From an uncultured bacterium (lineage in GTDB: Bacteria; Actinomycetota; Coriobacteriia; Coriobacteriales; Coriobacteriaceae), in contig CAJMOL010000049.1 in the NCBI GenBank assembly GCA_905215095.1, forward strand, positions 1 to 8,903: a stretch of DNA of 8,903 nucleotides, in the 5' to 3' direction. The notes below the pieces were generated by a model that saw only the letters and a list, made by a program, of their open reading frames with translations, was not told where the DNA came from and searched no databases. Within the stretch, counting starts at the first letter, position 1. Each line of letters begins with the position of its first letter. The translations under genes and the position numbers were made by a program. Shown one piece after another: positions 1 through 6,314 of this stretch.

Positions 1-918
1 CTATTTTTGAAAAAGTTTGCAGGCATTTTCCCAAGCGGCTTGCGCGATTGTTTCGGCGTCCTCACCTGTGCGATCGACACGGTCGTTAACCAGCGCGTTT
101 GCCGTAATGGAGATCATTGCGGGCTCGCATTCAAGACCGCGGATGGGCTCCGGAGCCATATACGGGCAATCCGTCTCGAACAAAATTCGATCGAGTGGGG
201 TTGCCGCAAATGCCTCGCGCACGTCGTCGTTTCGCTTAAAGGTGGCCGCGCCACCATAGGCGATATAGCAGCCCAGCTCCACAAAGCGCTCCATCGTGGC
301 GCGGTCCTCGCCAAAGCAGTGCAGCACACAACCGGCCTGGGGCACGCCCACTTCGCGCAGTACGTTGTACGCATCAACGTGCGAGGTGCGCTCCCCATCC
401 GAGTCCTCGTGACGCAGGTGCAGCTCCGCCGGCACATTGCGGCGCACGGCAAGCTCGAGCTGGCGCGCCATGCAATCAATCTGCACGTTATGGGGTGCCG
501 GCGCGATATCGTCGTCATAGTCCATGTGATAGTCCAGGCCGATTTCGCCAATACCGGCGCATAAGGGGTCATCAAGTGCGGCAACGACCTGTGCATGAAC
601 GTCGTCGGTATAGTCCGGCGCGCCATACGGATGCACGCCGGCAAGATACTTGATCTGCGGGATATCCTGCATCGGAAGAATCTCGCGCACCAGCCAGTCA
701 CTATAGTCCGTCACGCTACGCTTGTCGGCGATGGGGTCGAACATCGTCACCAACAGGTCGACGCCCGCGGCTTTGGCGCGCACGAGCGTCTCGGGCACAT
801 CCTTGCCCCAAAACGAAAGCAGATGTGCATGCGTGTCGGCAAGCGGCGCCAAGGGCACGGGACAAGCAACCGTCGTCTTTTTCTTGGTAAACGTCACGCG
901 TTCGGCATTAGGCGTCAT
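1..918 (-). CDS. tatD: TatD family metal-dependent hydrolase (DNase)
   Basis: A 305-residue protein of the TatD/YcfH family, metal-dependent hydrolases with a TIM-barrel fold. Characterised members are cytoplasmic 3'-5' exonucleases or deoxyribonucleases. The expected metal ligands are visible in order: DTHAH near residues 28-32 (His30, His32), GEIGLDY at 124-130 (Glu125), ELHLRHE around 166-171, LHCFGED at 199-205 (His200) and ETDCPY at 248-253 (Asp250). At 305 residues it is longer than the usual ~260, mainly because about 25 residues precede the HxH motif. The start at 918 is supported by GGGAG seven bases upstream, inside the 3' end of rsmA; the two genes overlap by 11 nt, so they are probably translationally coupled. 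The stop codon is the first triplet of the window, so the gene is complete. The natural substrate cannot be read from the sequence. Confidence 0.93.
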   Translation of the reverse strand: MTPNAERVTFTKKKTTVACPVPLAPLADTHAHLLSFWGKDVPETLVRAKAAGVDLLVTMFDPIADKRSVTDYSDWLVREILPMQDIPQIKYLAGVHPYGAPDYTDDVHAQVVAALDDPLCAGIGEIGLDYHMDYDDDIAPAPHNVQIDCMARQLELAVRRNVPAELHLRHEDSDGERTSHVDAYNVLREVGVPQAGCVLHCFGEDRATMERFVELGCYIAYGGAATFKRNDDVREAFAATPLDRILFETDCPYMAPEPIRGLECEPAMISITANALVNDRVDRTGEDAETIAQAAWENACKLFQK

Positions 919-1768
919 GGATTAGCTCCCGGGCCAGACGGACAAAGTCGGCAACATCGAGCGTCTCGGCGCGCGTGGTGGGTGCGATACCGCAAACCTC
1001 AAAAGCGGCATCGAGCACGTCCTTGGCAAAACCGTTGGCGCTCATGGAATTGCGGATGGTCTTGCGACGCTGGGCAAATGCAGCATCAATCACGCGGGCC
1101 ACAAACTCGCGGTCGAGTCCTTCGGGCACCACGCCGTCAACACGGTCGATACGCACGACGGCCGAGTCCACGTGCGGCGCCGGCATAAAGCAACGCGGCG
1201 GCACCTCAAAGCGACCCGTCACCTGCGCATACAGGCCGAGTTTTGCCGTGTAGCCGCCATAGGTCTTGTTGCCCGGCACTGCGGCAATGCGATCGGCAAC
1301 CTCCTTTTGCACCATGACCACGGCACGCTTGAGCGCGGGCATCGTCTGGAAGAACTGCAAGATGATCGTCGCCGCCACGTTATAGGGCAGATTCGCGACA
1401 AACACCGTGGGTTCACCACCGGCGGCATGCTCAATCTGCTCCGGCGTCACCTTAAGCGCGTCGCCCATGATAAAGCGGAAGTTGGCATAGTCGGCGGCGT
1501 GGGCGTCAAGCACCGGCTCAAGCTCGGGATCGGCCTCAATCGACGTAACGCACGCCGCCTCCTGCAGCAGGGCCAACGTCAGCGTGCCGCAACCCGGGCC
1601 GACCTCGAGCACGCGCTCATCGCCCGCAAGCTCAGCGAGCTCACAGATACGCTCGATCACATGGTTGTCGATCAGGAAGTTTTGGCCCAGGCGATGCTTG
1701 GTCGCAAGGCCAAACTCCTCTAGCAGCTCCCTAGTTGCCGTGGGGTTTGCCAAAGGCGAAGTTGTCAT
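908..1768 (-). CDS. rsmA: 16S rRNA (adenine1518-N6/adenine1519-N6)-dimethyltransferase RsmA (KsgA)
   Basis: A 286-residue SAM-dependent methyltransferase that dimethylates two adjacent adenines in the 3'-terminal hairpin loop of 16S rRNA, a late step of 30S assembly. Family hallmarks are clear: HRLGQNFL (residues 25-32), motif I LEVGPGCGTLT (54-64), the acidic SAM-ribose loop SIEAD (76-80), MGDALK (101-106), catalytic motif IV NLPYNVA (126-132), and FMPAPHVDSAVV (194-205). Length is normal for KsgA. Loss of KsgA is known to confer kasugamycin resistance in other bacteria. The start at 1768 has a near-perfect Shine-Dalgarno, AAGGAGG, five bases upstream. A likely intrinsic terminator separates it from metG, so it probably needs its own promoter or read-through; I found no convincing -35/-10 pair in the short gap. 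The 3' end overlaps tatD. Confidence 0.97.
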   Translation of the reverse strand: MTTSPLANPTATRELLEEFGLATKHRLGQNFLIDNHVIERICELAELAGDERVLEVGPGCGTLTLALLQEAACVTSIEADPELEPVLDAHAADYANFRFIMGDALKVTPEQIEHAAGGEPTVFVANLPYNVAATIILQFFQTMPALKRAVVMVQKEVADRIAAVPGNKTYGGYTAKLGLYAQVTGRFEVPPRCFMPAPHVDSAVVRIDRVDGVVPEGLDREFVARVIDAAFAQRRKTIRNSMSANGFAKDVLDAAFEVCGIAPTTRAETLDVADFVRLARELIHDA

Positions 1769-1800
1769 GGTTGCCTCCTTAACATGGTGGCTGCATCGTA

Positions 1801-1836
1801 AAGCAAAAGGGCATGGACCGTTGCGGCCATGCCCTT
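1801..1836 (-). terminator. Intrinsic terminator downstream of metG
   Basis: Positions 1807-1816 and 1827-1836 are perfect 10-bp complements (arm AAGGGCATGG) around a 10-nt loop. On the minus strand the stem is followed by a T-rich run, TTTTGCTTT, at about 1808-1800, overlapping the A/T base of the stem. It lies about 40 nt after the metG stop and about 40 nt before the rsmA start, so it should end or attenuate the rsmI-metG transcript. The T-run is broken by GC, so termination may be partial. Confidence 0.75.
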
Positions 1837-1875
1837 ACATCTAAACAGCAAATTGCCGATATGGCGCGCAGCGGC

Positions 1876-3477
1876 TTAGCCCAGACGCGGGAACAGCGGC
1901 TCGCCCTTCTCGACGGGCTGACCACCGGCAAGCAGGCCCCAAGCGCAAATGCCCTTGAGGTCGTCGCTCGCGGCCTCGTCCTCGCAGGACAGGCGGCGCA
2001 GGGCCTCGGCAGAGGTCTGGGGCATGAGCGGCATCAGCAGGTGGGCGGCAATGCGGATGGCCTCGAGCAGGTTGTAGATCACAAACGCCAGCTCGTCAGC
2101 CTTGGCCTCGTCCTTGGCAAGCGCCCAGGGCTCGGAGTCCTCGATGTAGTGGTTGGCGGCATGGATGAGCTCCATGACCTCGTCCTTGGCTCCGCCGTAA
2201 TCGAGCACGTCCATCTTGGCCATGTAGCGCTCGACCAGACCATCGGCGATCTTTGCCAGCGGGTTGTCGAACGCATCGAACGATGCGGGCTTGGCGGGCG
2301 CGCAACCATCAAAGTACTTGCCGCTCATGTTGAGCGAACGCGAGATAAGGTTGCCCCAGCTGTTGGCCAGGTCGGCGTTGTAGACCTGCTCCATGCGATC
2401 GAAGCTGATGGCACCGTCGGTGCCGGGGACGACGTCGGTCATGAAGTAGTAGCGATAGCCCTCGACGCCCAACATGTCGATAACGTCCTGCGGAGCGATG
2501 GCGTTGCCGCGGCTCTTGGACATCTTCTCGGCCTTGCCGGTCTCGGCGTTGCGCACGGTCAGGAAGCCGTGGGCAAAGACGTGCTCGGGCAGGGCCTCGC
2601 CGATGGCCATGAGCATGGCGGGCCAAATGACGCAGTGGAAGCGGATGATGTCCTTGCCCACGATGTGGAACTGCGCGGGCCAGCGATAGGCCAGCTCGGC
2701 ACGCGCCTCGTCGGTGTCGACACCGTAGCCGACGGCCGTCATATAGTTGAGCAGCGCATCGAACCACACGTAGGTCACGTGACCCTCGTCGAACGGAACC
2801 TGAATGCCCCAGTCAAAGCTCGTACGGCTCACGGAAAGGTCGTTGAGGCCGCCTTCGACAAAGCTGCGCACCTCGTTCATGCGGAACGCAGGCTCGACAA
2901 AGTCGGGGTGCTCGTCATAGAGCTTGAGCAGCTTGTCCTGGAAGGCGGAAAGCTTAAAGAAGTAGGACTCCTCCTGCACGCGCTCGAGCGGACGGTGGCA
3001 ATCGGGGCACAGGTGTTGGCCGACGCTGCCGTACTCTTCGTCACCCTTCTGGACCTGTGTATCGGTAAAGTAGGTCTCGTCGGGCACGCAGTACCAGCCG
3101 TCGTAACTGCCCTTATACAGGTAGCCGGACTCCTTCATGCGCTCCCACAGGTACTGCACGGCATGATGCTGGCGCGGCTCGGTGGTGCGGATGAAGTCGT
3201 CGTTGGAAATCTCGAGCTTGCTCCAAAGCTCCTTGAAGTGCGGGGCCTGGCTGTCGGTCCACTCCTGCGGCGTCATGTTGTGCTTGGCTGCGGCCTCGGC
3301 GACCTTCTCGCCGTGCTCGTCCATGCCGGTCAGGAACTTGACGTTATAGCCGGCGGAGCGACGATAGCGAGCCTGGACGTCGGCGATGATGGTGGAATAA
3401 GCCGTGCCCAGATGCGGATCGGCGTTGACGTAGTAGATGGGCGTCGTGATAAAGAACGAAGGCTTGCTTTGATCCAT
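1876..3477 (-). CDS. metG: Methionyl-tRNA synthetase
   Basis: A 533-residue class I aminoacyl-tRNA synthetase that charges tRNA-Met in the cytoplasm. The N-terminal TTPIYYVNADPHLGTAY contains the HIGH-type signature as HLGT (residues 22-25). KMSKS is at 318-322, followed by RGN. A zinc-knuckle insertion shows Cys130 in WYCVPDE and CPDC at 157-160; the first half reads C-x2-D where many MetRS have C-x2-C, leaving three cysteines. The anticodon-binding helical domain fills the C-terminal third. The protein ends without the ~110-residue EMAP/Trbp111-like tRNA-binding domain found in many longer MetRS, as in the shorter mycobacterial-type enzymes. The start at 3477 has GGAGG about eight bases upstream. 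Only 69 nt separate it from rsmI with no terminator between them. A TAGAAT box at 3517-3522 could be a weak internal -10, but I see no good -35. Confidence 0.97.
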   Translation of the reverse strand: MDQSKPSFFITTPIYYVNADPHLGTAYSTIIADVQARYRRSAGYNVKFLTGMDEHGEKVAEAAAKHNMTPQEWTDSQAPHFKELWSKLEISNDDFIRTTEPRQHHAVQYLWERMKESGYLYKGSYDGWYCVPDETYFTDTQVQKGDEEYGSVGQHLCPDCHRPLERVQEESYFFKLSAFQDKLLKLYDEHPDFVEPAFRMNEVRSFVEGGLNDLSVSRTSFDWGIQVPFDEGHVTYVWFDALLNYMTAVGYGVDTDEARAELAYRWPAQFHIVGKDIIRFHCVIWPAMLMAIGEALPEHVFAHGFLTVRNAETGKAEKMSKSRGNAIAPQDVIDMLGVEGYRYYFMTDVVPGTDGAISFDRMEQVYNADLANSWGNLISRSLNMSGKYFDGCAPAKPASFDAFDNPLAKIADGLVERYMAKMDVLDYGGAKDEVMELIHAANHYIEDSEPWALAKDEAKADELAFVIYNLLEAIRIAAHLLMPLMPQTSAEALRRLSCEDEAASDDLKGICAWGLLAGGQPVEKGEPLFPRLG

Positions 3478-3546
3478 GGGGTTTGTCCTCCAGAAAAACG
3501 TTGCATACAGGGGATGATTCTAGCGCAAGGGCTGGATATCCTCCAT

Positions 3547-4425
3547 CTATTGCATATCGAGCACCATGGCATAGACATCGCGCTTGCGGCGCGAGTACTT
3601 CTGTGACAGGCGCTTTGCCACCGCGGAGGCGGGCTCCCCCTCCTCGAGCGCGGTGCGAATGTCCTCACGCAGGGCTTCGTCGGGATCCGCTGCCGCGGCT
3701 CCAACGGGCGCGATACCGGCATCCTCGTCCTCACTCGGCGGCGCGATGACCAGCGCAATCTCGCCCTTTACCTCGCCACGGGCACGCAGCTCCTCGGTTA
3801 GCTGGGCGGCAGATCCACGCAAGACTTCCTCGTGCAGTTTGGTGAGCTCGCGACAGACGGCAACCTCACGCTGGGGAAAGACCTCCGCCACGGCCTCGAG
3901 CGTCGCCACGATGCGATGTGGAGACTCGTAGAAGATGAGCGCGCCGGGGACGACGGCAAGGCGCTGCAGTCGGCGCACGCGGTCGCCGTGCTTGCGACCC
4001 AAAAAGCCTTCGAAGAAGAAATGCTCGCAGGGAATACCGGACGACACGAGCGCCGTGACGCAAGCAGAGGGCCCGGGAATAACTTCGACGGGCACATCGG
4101 CCTCACGCGCCGCCTCGACCAGCGCCTGGCCGGGATCGGACACGCTCGGCATGCCGGCGTCCGAGGCAAAGGCGAGGGTCTCCCCCGCCAGCAGGCGGTC
4201 GACCAGGCCGGCTGCGCGACTTGCGATCACGTTCTCGTCGCAACGAACGAGCGGCTTGGAGATGCCCAGGTGCATCAGCAACTTTGAGGTCACACGCGTG
4301 TCCTCGCAGCAGATGGCATCGGCGGCGGCAAATGCCTCGCCGACGCGCGGAGACAAGTCGCCCAGGTTACCGATGGGCGTACCGACCACATAAAGTTTGC
4401 CCGTGCGGGCGCTGTTTTGCGTCAT
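3547..4425 (-). CDS. rsmI: 16S rRNA (cytidine1402-2'-O)-methyltransferase RsmI
   Basis: A 292-residue tetrapyrrole-methylase-fold (class III SAM) methyltransferase that 2'-O-methylates C1402 in the decoding centre of 16S rRNA. Diagnostic motifs: LYVVGTPIGNLGD (residues 11-23), CCEDTR (39-44), FASDAGMPSVSDPG (86-99), VIPGPSA (115-121), FYESPHRI (165-172) and CRELTKLHEE (191-200). After an acidic, alanine-rich linker (about 230-250) the C-terminus (LREDIRTALEEG to KRDVYAMVL, about 252-289) matches the small helical domain common in RsmI. Its start is only 6 nt after the stop of the GH5-like gene and no strong Shine-Dalgarno is visible, so initiation probably depends on coupling to the upstream gene. 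It is followed by metG, recalling the rsmI-metS neighbourhood known in Bacillus. Confidence 0.97.
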   Translation of the reverse strand: MTQNSARTGKLYVVGTPIGNLGDLSPRVGEAFAAADAICCEDTRVTSKLLMHLGISKPLVRCDENVIASRAAGLVDRLLAGETLAFASDAGMPSVSDPGQALVEAAREADVPVEVIPGPSACVTALVSSGIPCEHFFFEGFLGRKHGDRVRRLQRLAVVPGALIFYESPHRIVATLEAVAEVFPQREVAVCRELTKLHEEVLRGSAAQLTEELRARGEVKGEIALVIAPPSEDEDAGIAPVGAAAADPDEALREDIRTALEEGEPASAVAKRLSQKYSRRKRDVYAMVLDMQ

Positions 4426-4431
4426 ATCAAC

Positions 4432-5493
4432 CTATTCAATCATGCCGCGCTCGAGCGTGCCGAGTGCCGCGCGGGCGTCCCATGCTGCAATACGCTTCTC
4501 GGTCTTCCACGTTTGGAAGAACCAACCGGCAGCCGGCGCAAACGATGCCAGCTGGTTGGCGATGAACACGCGCTCGTAGGCATTGCGGCCCTCGGGCGTA
4601 ACCGACGAGTTGGCAAAGATCGCCGCGCCCGACCATTCGCCCACCAGCACGGGGAACCCAGTCGAAATCGCTTCTTTAAGCTCGCGCTTGTTACGCGAAA
4701 TCGCCGTCGTCAGACCGCGGGGGCTCGTGATGTCGAGCGCATACTCGTCGCGGTAATGGTACAGGTGAAGGTCCATGTAGACGTTCTTGTACTTGGCACC
4801 GCGCATAAAGTGCTTCCACTCGCCGGGGTGTCCCGAAGAGGAAAAGACGACGATCTTATCCTCGGGCATATACGAACGGACGAGCTCGTAGGCATCGCGA
4901 TAGAAGTTGCGCAGGTAGTGCGCCGGAATACCGTCCGTCATGGTAAAGAGGCTCTTGCGTACGCTCATCTGCGGCGTATCCAACAGCTCGATGCCTAGCA
5001 GGCTCTCGGCCTCGCCGTAGCGATCGGCCAGGCGCTCGAGCACATCGAGCGCAACGTGACGGCCATTGGTGGACGAATGCCACTCAGCGACGACTTCCGG
5101 CGTCGTGGGCGAATCGTTGGAATCGCCCTGGCCACCGGGCACAGTTGCTAGATCAAGCAGCACGCGGATGTCGTACTTGGCAGCCCACTCAATTGCACGG
5201 TCGATGTAGTCGACAACCGAGATGTAGGACGCATCGGACTCCTGCGAGCCAAAGGCATACCAGGGCACCGGCAGACGCACGGCGTTGAGGCCGATCTGCG
5301 CCATGCGACGGAAATCGTCCTCGCTCACAAACGTCTCGTAATGACGGCGCATGCGCTCGTTATAGGCAGCGGTGCCCATGGCCTCCTGCAGCTCGGCTGC
5401 ATTGGATGCTCCGGTCGCTGCATAGAGCGACGGGGTCACCCAGGGCTCGGGAATAAACCAGCCAGAGAGATTAACGCCGAGAATCCTCTCCAT
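4432..5493 (-). CDS. GH5-like glycoside hydrolase with altered active site (GH5_9/exo-beta-1,3-glucanase-like)
   Basis: A 353-residue TIM-barrel protein resembling GH5 enzymes of the exo-beta-1,3-glucanase type. Seen: GVNLSGWFIPEPWVTPSLY at 6-24, HYETFVSEDDF at 51-61, GLNAVRLPVPW at 68-78 (conserved Arg73), DLHLYH at 241-246 (HxY pair), the nucleophile motif VGEWSGA at 284-290 (Glu286), and GWFFQTWKTE at 323-332 (aglycone-site Trp329). Two expected catalytic-site features are missing. The acid/base motif N-E-P reads D-T-P at 172-174, and the His of the usual LHGAPG-type loop is Ala116. Normal retaining hydrolysis is therefore doubtful; it may be a pseudoenzyme, a carbohydrate-binding or regulatory protein, or use a changed mechanism. 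There is no signal peptide, so it should act in the cytoplasm. I chose the ATG at 5493 because AAGGGGG precedes it and the family match begins at once; a frame open upstream to a TTG at 5664 adds 57 unrelated residues. It leads the rsmI-metG operon. Confidence 0.85.
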   Translation of the reverse strand: MERILGVNLSGWFIPEPWVTPSLYAATGASNAAELQEAMGTAAYNERMRRHYETFVSEDDFRRMAQIGLNAVRLPVPWYAFGSQESDASYISVVDYIDRAIEWAAKYDIRVLLDLATVPGGQGDSNDSPTTPEVVAEWHSSTNGRHVALDVLERLADRYGEAESLLGIELLDTPQMSVRKSLFTMTDGIPAHYLRNFYRDAYELVRSYMPEDKIVVFSSSGHPGEWKHFMRGAKYKNVYMDLHLYHYRDEYALDITSPRGLTTAISRNKRELKEAISTGFPVLVGEWSGAAIFANSSVTPEGRNAYERVFIANQLASFAPAAGWFFQTWKTEKRIAAWDARAALGTLERGMIE

Positions 5494-5498
5494 CACGG

Positions 5499-5505
5499 CC
5501 CCCTT
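5499..5505 (-). promoter_or_regulatory. Ribosome binding site fixing the GH5-like start
   Basis: AAGGGGG on the minus strand lies five bases before the ATG at 5493. It supports this start over the TTG at 5664, which would add 57 residues unlike any GH5 N-terminus. Confidence 0.7.
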
Positions 5506-5558
5506 CGAATCGCGCAGGCCGAACCTGCATCGTATTGCATAGGAAAAGTATCGTTTTG

Positions 5559-5595
5559 AGTATACCCGCGCGTGCGGACAGGCGACCGAACGGTC
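5559..5595 (-). promoter_or_regulatory. Candidate promoter of the GH5-like/rsmI/metG operon with palindrome at -35
   Basis: TATACT on the minus strand (5559-5564) is a near-consensus -10 lying 66-71 nt upstream of the GH5-like ATG. The position 17 bp upstream (5582-5587) reads GGTCGC, a poor -35. That region overlaps a short palindrome, GACCG-AA-CGGTC, at 5584-5595, which could be an activator or repressor site. The promoter rests on one good hexamer only; the palindrome itself is seen directly. Confidence 0.35.
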
Positions 5596-5633
5596 TACAA
5601 AGTGGCGCAAAAGTGGGAGAAATGTCCGGGCGG

Positions 5634-5685
5634 GCGGAATCCGCGCATCCCGCTCTGAAGCCAAATTCCGGGATGCAGTTTCCGC
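5634..5685. repeat. Extragenic imperfect palindrome / structured element
   Basis: A 52-nt inverted repeat between the tRNA-Phe terminator and the GH5-like promoter. The outer arms GCGGAA (5634-5639) and TTCCGC (5680-5685) pair over 6 bp, and the inner arms GCATCCCG (5645-5652) and CGGGATGC (5669-5676) pair over 8 bp. The internal loop is 5 nt on one side and 3 nt on the other, and the apical loop is 16 nt (5653-5668). No T-run follows on either strand, so it is not an intrinsic terminator. It could be a REP-like extragenic palindrome, a protein-binding site or a structured RNA; copy number elsewhere in the genome is unknown. Confidence 0.6.
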
Positions 5686-5698
5686 AGGAGCCCTCGGT

Positions 5699-5728
5699 AA
5701 AAGAAAAGGACCCCTTTGCAGAGGTCCT
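5699..5728 (-). terminator. Intrinsic terminator of tRNA-Phe
   Basis: Plus-strand AGGACC (5707-5712) pairs with GGTCCT (5723-5728). Past one C-A mismatch, two more pairs (5714-5715 with 5720-5721) close a 4-nt loop. On the minus strand the hairpin is followed directly by TTTCTTTT (5706-5699). It starts 14 nt after the tRNA 3' end and should terminate the tRNA-Phe transcript. Confidence 0.85.
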
Positions 5729-5741
5729 AGTCAATTCAAGG

Positions 5742-5814
<73 letters not shown>

Positions 5815-5825
5815 ATTTGAGGTGT

Positions 5826-5840
5826 GCCTTGTTTCAAGGC
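5826..5840 (-). other. Perfect hairpin in the pre-tRNA-Phe 5' leader
   Basis: GCCTTG-TTT-CAAGGC is a perfect 6-bp stem with a 3-nt loop, 11 nt before the mature tRNA 5' end. The expected transcription start, 6-7 nt after the -10 box, falls at about 5840-5841, so the hairpin would form the extreme 5' end of the precursor that RNase P removes. Confidence 0.6.
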
Positions 5841-5846
5841 TTGATT

Positions 5847-5898
5847 AGTATAACCAAGGACACGCTCCGGTCAACCGAGAATTTTAAAAAAATTTTTG
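5847..5898 (-). promoter_or_regulatory. tRNA-Phe promoter with UP-like element
   Basis: On the minus strand TTGACC (5869-5874) and TATACT (5847-5852) are separated by 16 bp, a strong housekeeping-type -35/-10 pair placing the start about 26 nt before the tRNA. Directly upstream of the -35, the A/T-only run at 5881-5897 (five A, seven T, four A, T on the minus strand) closely fits the AAAWWTWTTTT core of an UP element, as expected for a highly expressed stable RNA gene. The hexamers are seen; the UP function is inferred. Confidence 0.75.
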
Positions 5899-5923
5899 AG
5901 CGCGACATCGGCCACGATCTCGC
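5885..5923 (-). terminator. Weak candidate terminator after the antitoxin gene
   Basis: GCGACATC (5902-5909) and GATCTCGC (5916-5923) form an 8-bp stem with one C-C mismatch and a 6-nt loop, about 27 nt after the antitoxin stop. On the minus strand a run of seven T lies nine or more bases beyond the stem, farther than in a standard intrinsic terminator. The same A/T tract doubles as the UP-like element of the tRNA promoter. Confidence 0.3.
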
Positions 5924-5949
5924 TGCTATAGAACGGCACATCAGAAGTA

Positions 5950-6237
5950 TCAACCGGCCGCAAGAAGTTTTTCACTCAGGGCCGCACGGGCAAACTCACT
6001 TGGCGTCATTCCTTCAGCCGCCGCCCGTCGACGAATCGCTTCCTTCATCCCTAGAGGAATCTTGACCGATAGCGTTGCCGTTCCCTCACCTGAGAGTGGA
6101 GGCCGTCCATGCACGATTCCACCAACGGTGTGTTCACCATCCGGAAACTCTCCGCGCTCGTACGACTCACACCACGCGTCAATCATTTCATCCGTTACAA
6201 CCTGACCACTAGCGGTCGTATATGTCTCGCCCATCAT
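5950..6237 (-). CDS. Ribbon-helix-helix antitoxin of a BrnT/BrnA-like toxin-antitoxin system, apparently orphaned
   Basis: A 95-residue protein. The C-terminal half (about 54-92), TATLSVKIPLGMKEAIRRRA followed by AEGMTPSEFARAAL, has the beta-strand, helix, turn, helix pattern of a ribbon-helix-helix DNA-binding domain, which in antitoxins dimerises and binds the operon's own operator. The N-terminal half, with VVTDEMIDAWCESYERGEF at 13-31 and a GRPPLS stretch at 44-49, resembles the toxin-contacting part of antitoxins paired with BrnT-like RNase toxins in actinobacteria; that resemblance is from memory, not a search. ATG at 6237 (or the adjacent ATG at 6234) is preceded by GGAAGGGG. The toxin gene that normally sits directly upstream is reduced to a 26-codon frame overlapping this gene by 29 nt, so no cognate toxin is encoded here. 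It may still autorepress or neutralise a toxin elsewhere. Confidence 0.72.
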   Translation of the reverse strand: MMGETYTTASGQVVTDEMIDAWCESYERGEFPDGEHTVGGIVHGRPPLSGEGTATLSVKIPLGMKEAIRRRAAAEGMTPSEFARAALSEKLLAAG

Positions 6238-6289
6238 CGACCCCTTCCGTCAGGTATTTTTTGGCGTTGGGATGGATCTCAACATCCAT
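6209..6289 (-). pseudogene. Remnant of a BrnT-like toxin gene (26 codons)
   Basis: A short frame with an excellent ribosome binding site (GGAGGAG at 6297-6303, seven bases before the ATG). It begins MDVEIHPNAKKYLTE, which I recognise as the usual N-terminus of toxins found directly upstream of this antitoxin type. Intact toxins run to about 80-90 residues. Here, after 15 residues, the frame runs into the antitoxin leader, continues GVDDGRDIYDR and stops inside the antitoxin gene. Only about 50 nt lie between this ATG and the antitoxin ATG, so an internal deletion of some 200 nt is more likely than a frameshift. The kept RBS and overlap mean it may still be translated, perhaps as a coupling leader peptide. 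The family assignment rests on a short match. Confidence 0.55.
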
Positions 6290-6314
6290 GCATCTTCTCC
6301 TCCATCTTACCCAA

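Noticed and set aside
1813..3606. Long open frame on the plus strand opposite metG
   Set aside because: It is a shadow of a high-GC gene: low-complexity Val/Leu/His/Gly composition, no recognisable motifs and complete overlap with an unmistakable metG. Other long opposite-strand frames (595-1188, 1172-1723, 3832-4287, 7303-7893) are the same effect.
5494..5664. N-terminal extension of the GH5-like gene from a TTG at 5664
   Set aside because: The added 57 residues are Arg-rich, show no signal peptide and no GH5 similarity, and cross the candidate promoter. The ATG at 5493 has a good RBS.
5471..5734. An 87-codon minus-strand frame across the tRNA-Phe/GH5 gap
   Set aside because: It runs through the tRNA terminator and the palindrome, has no RBS and has no recognisable protein features.
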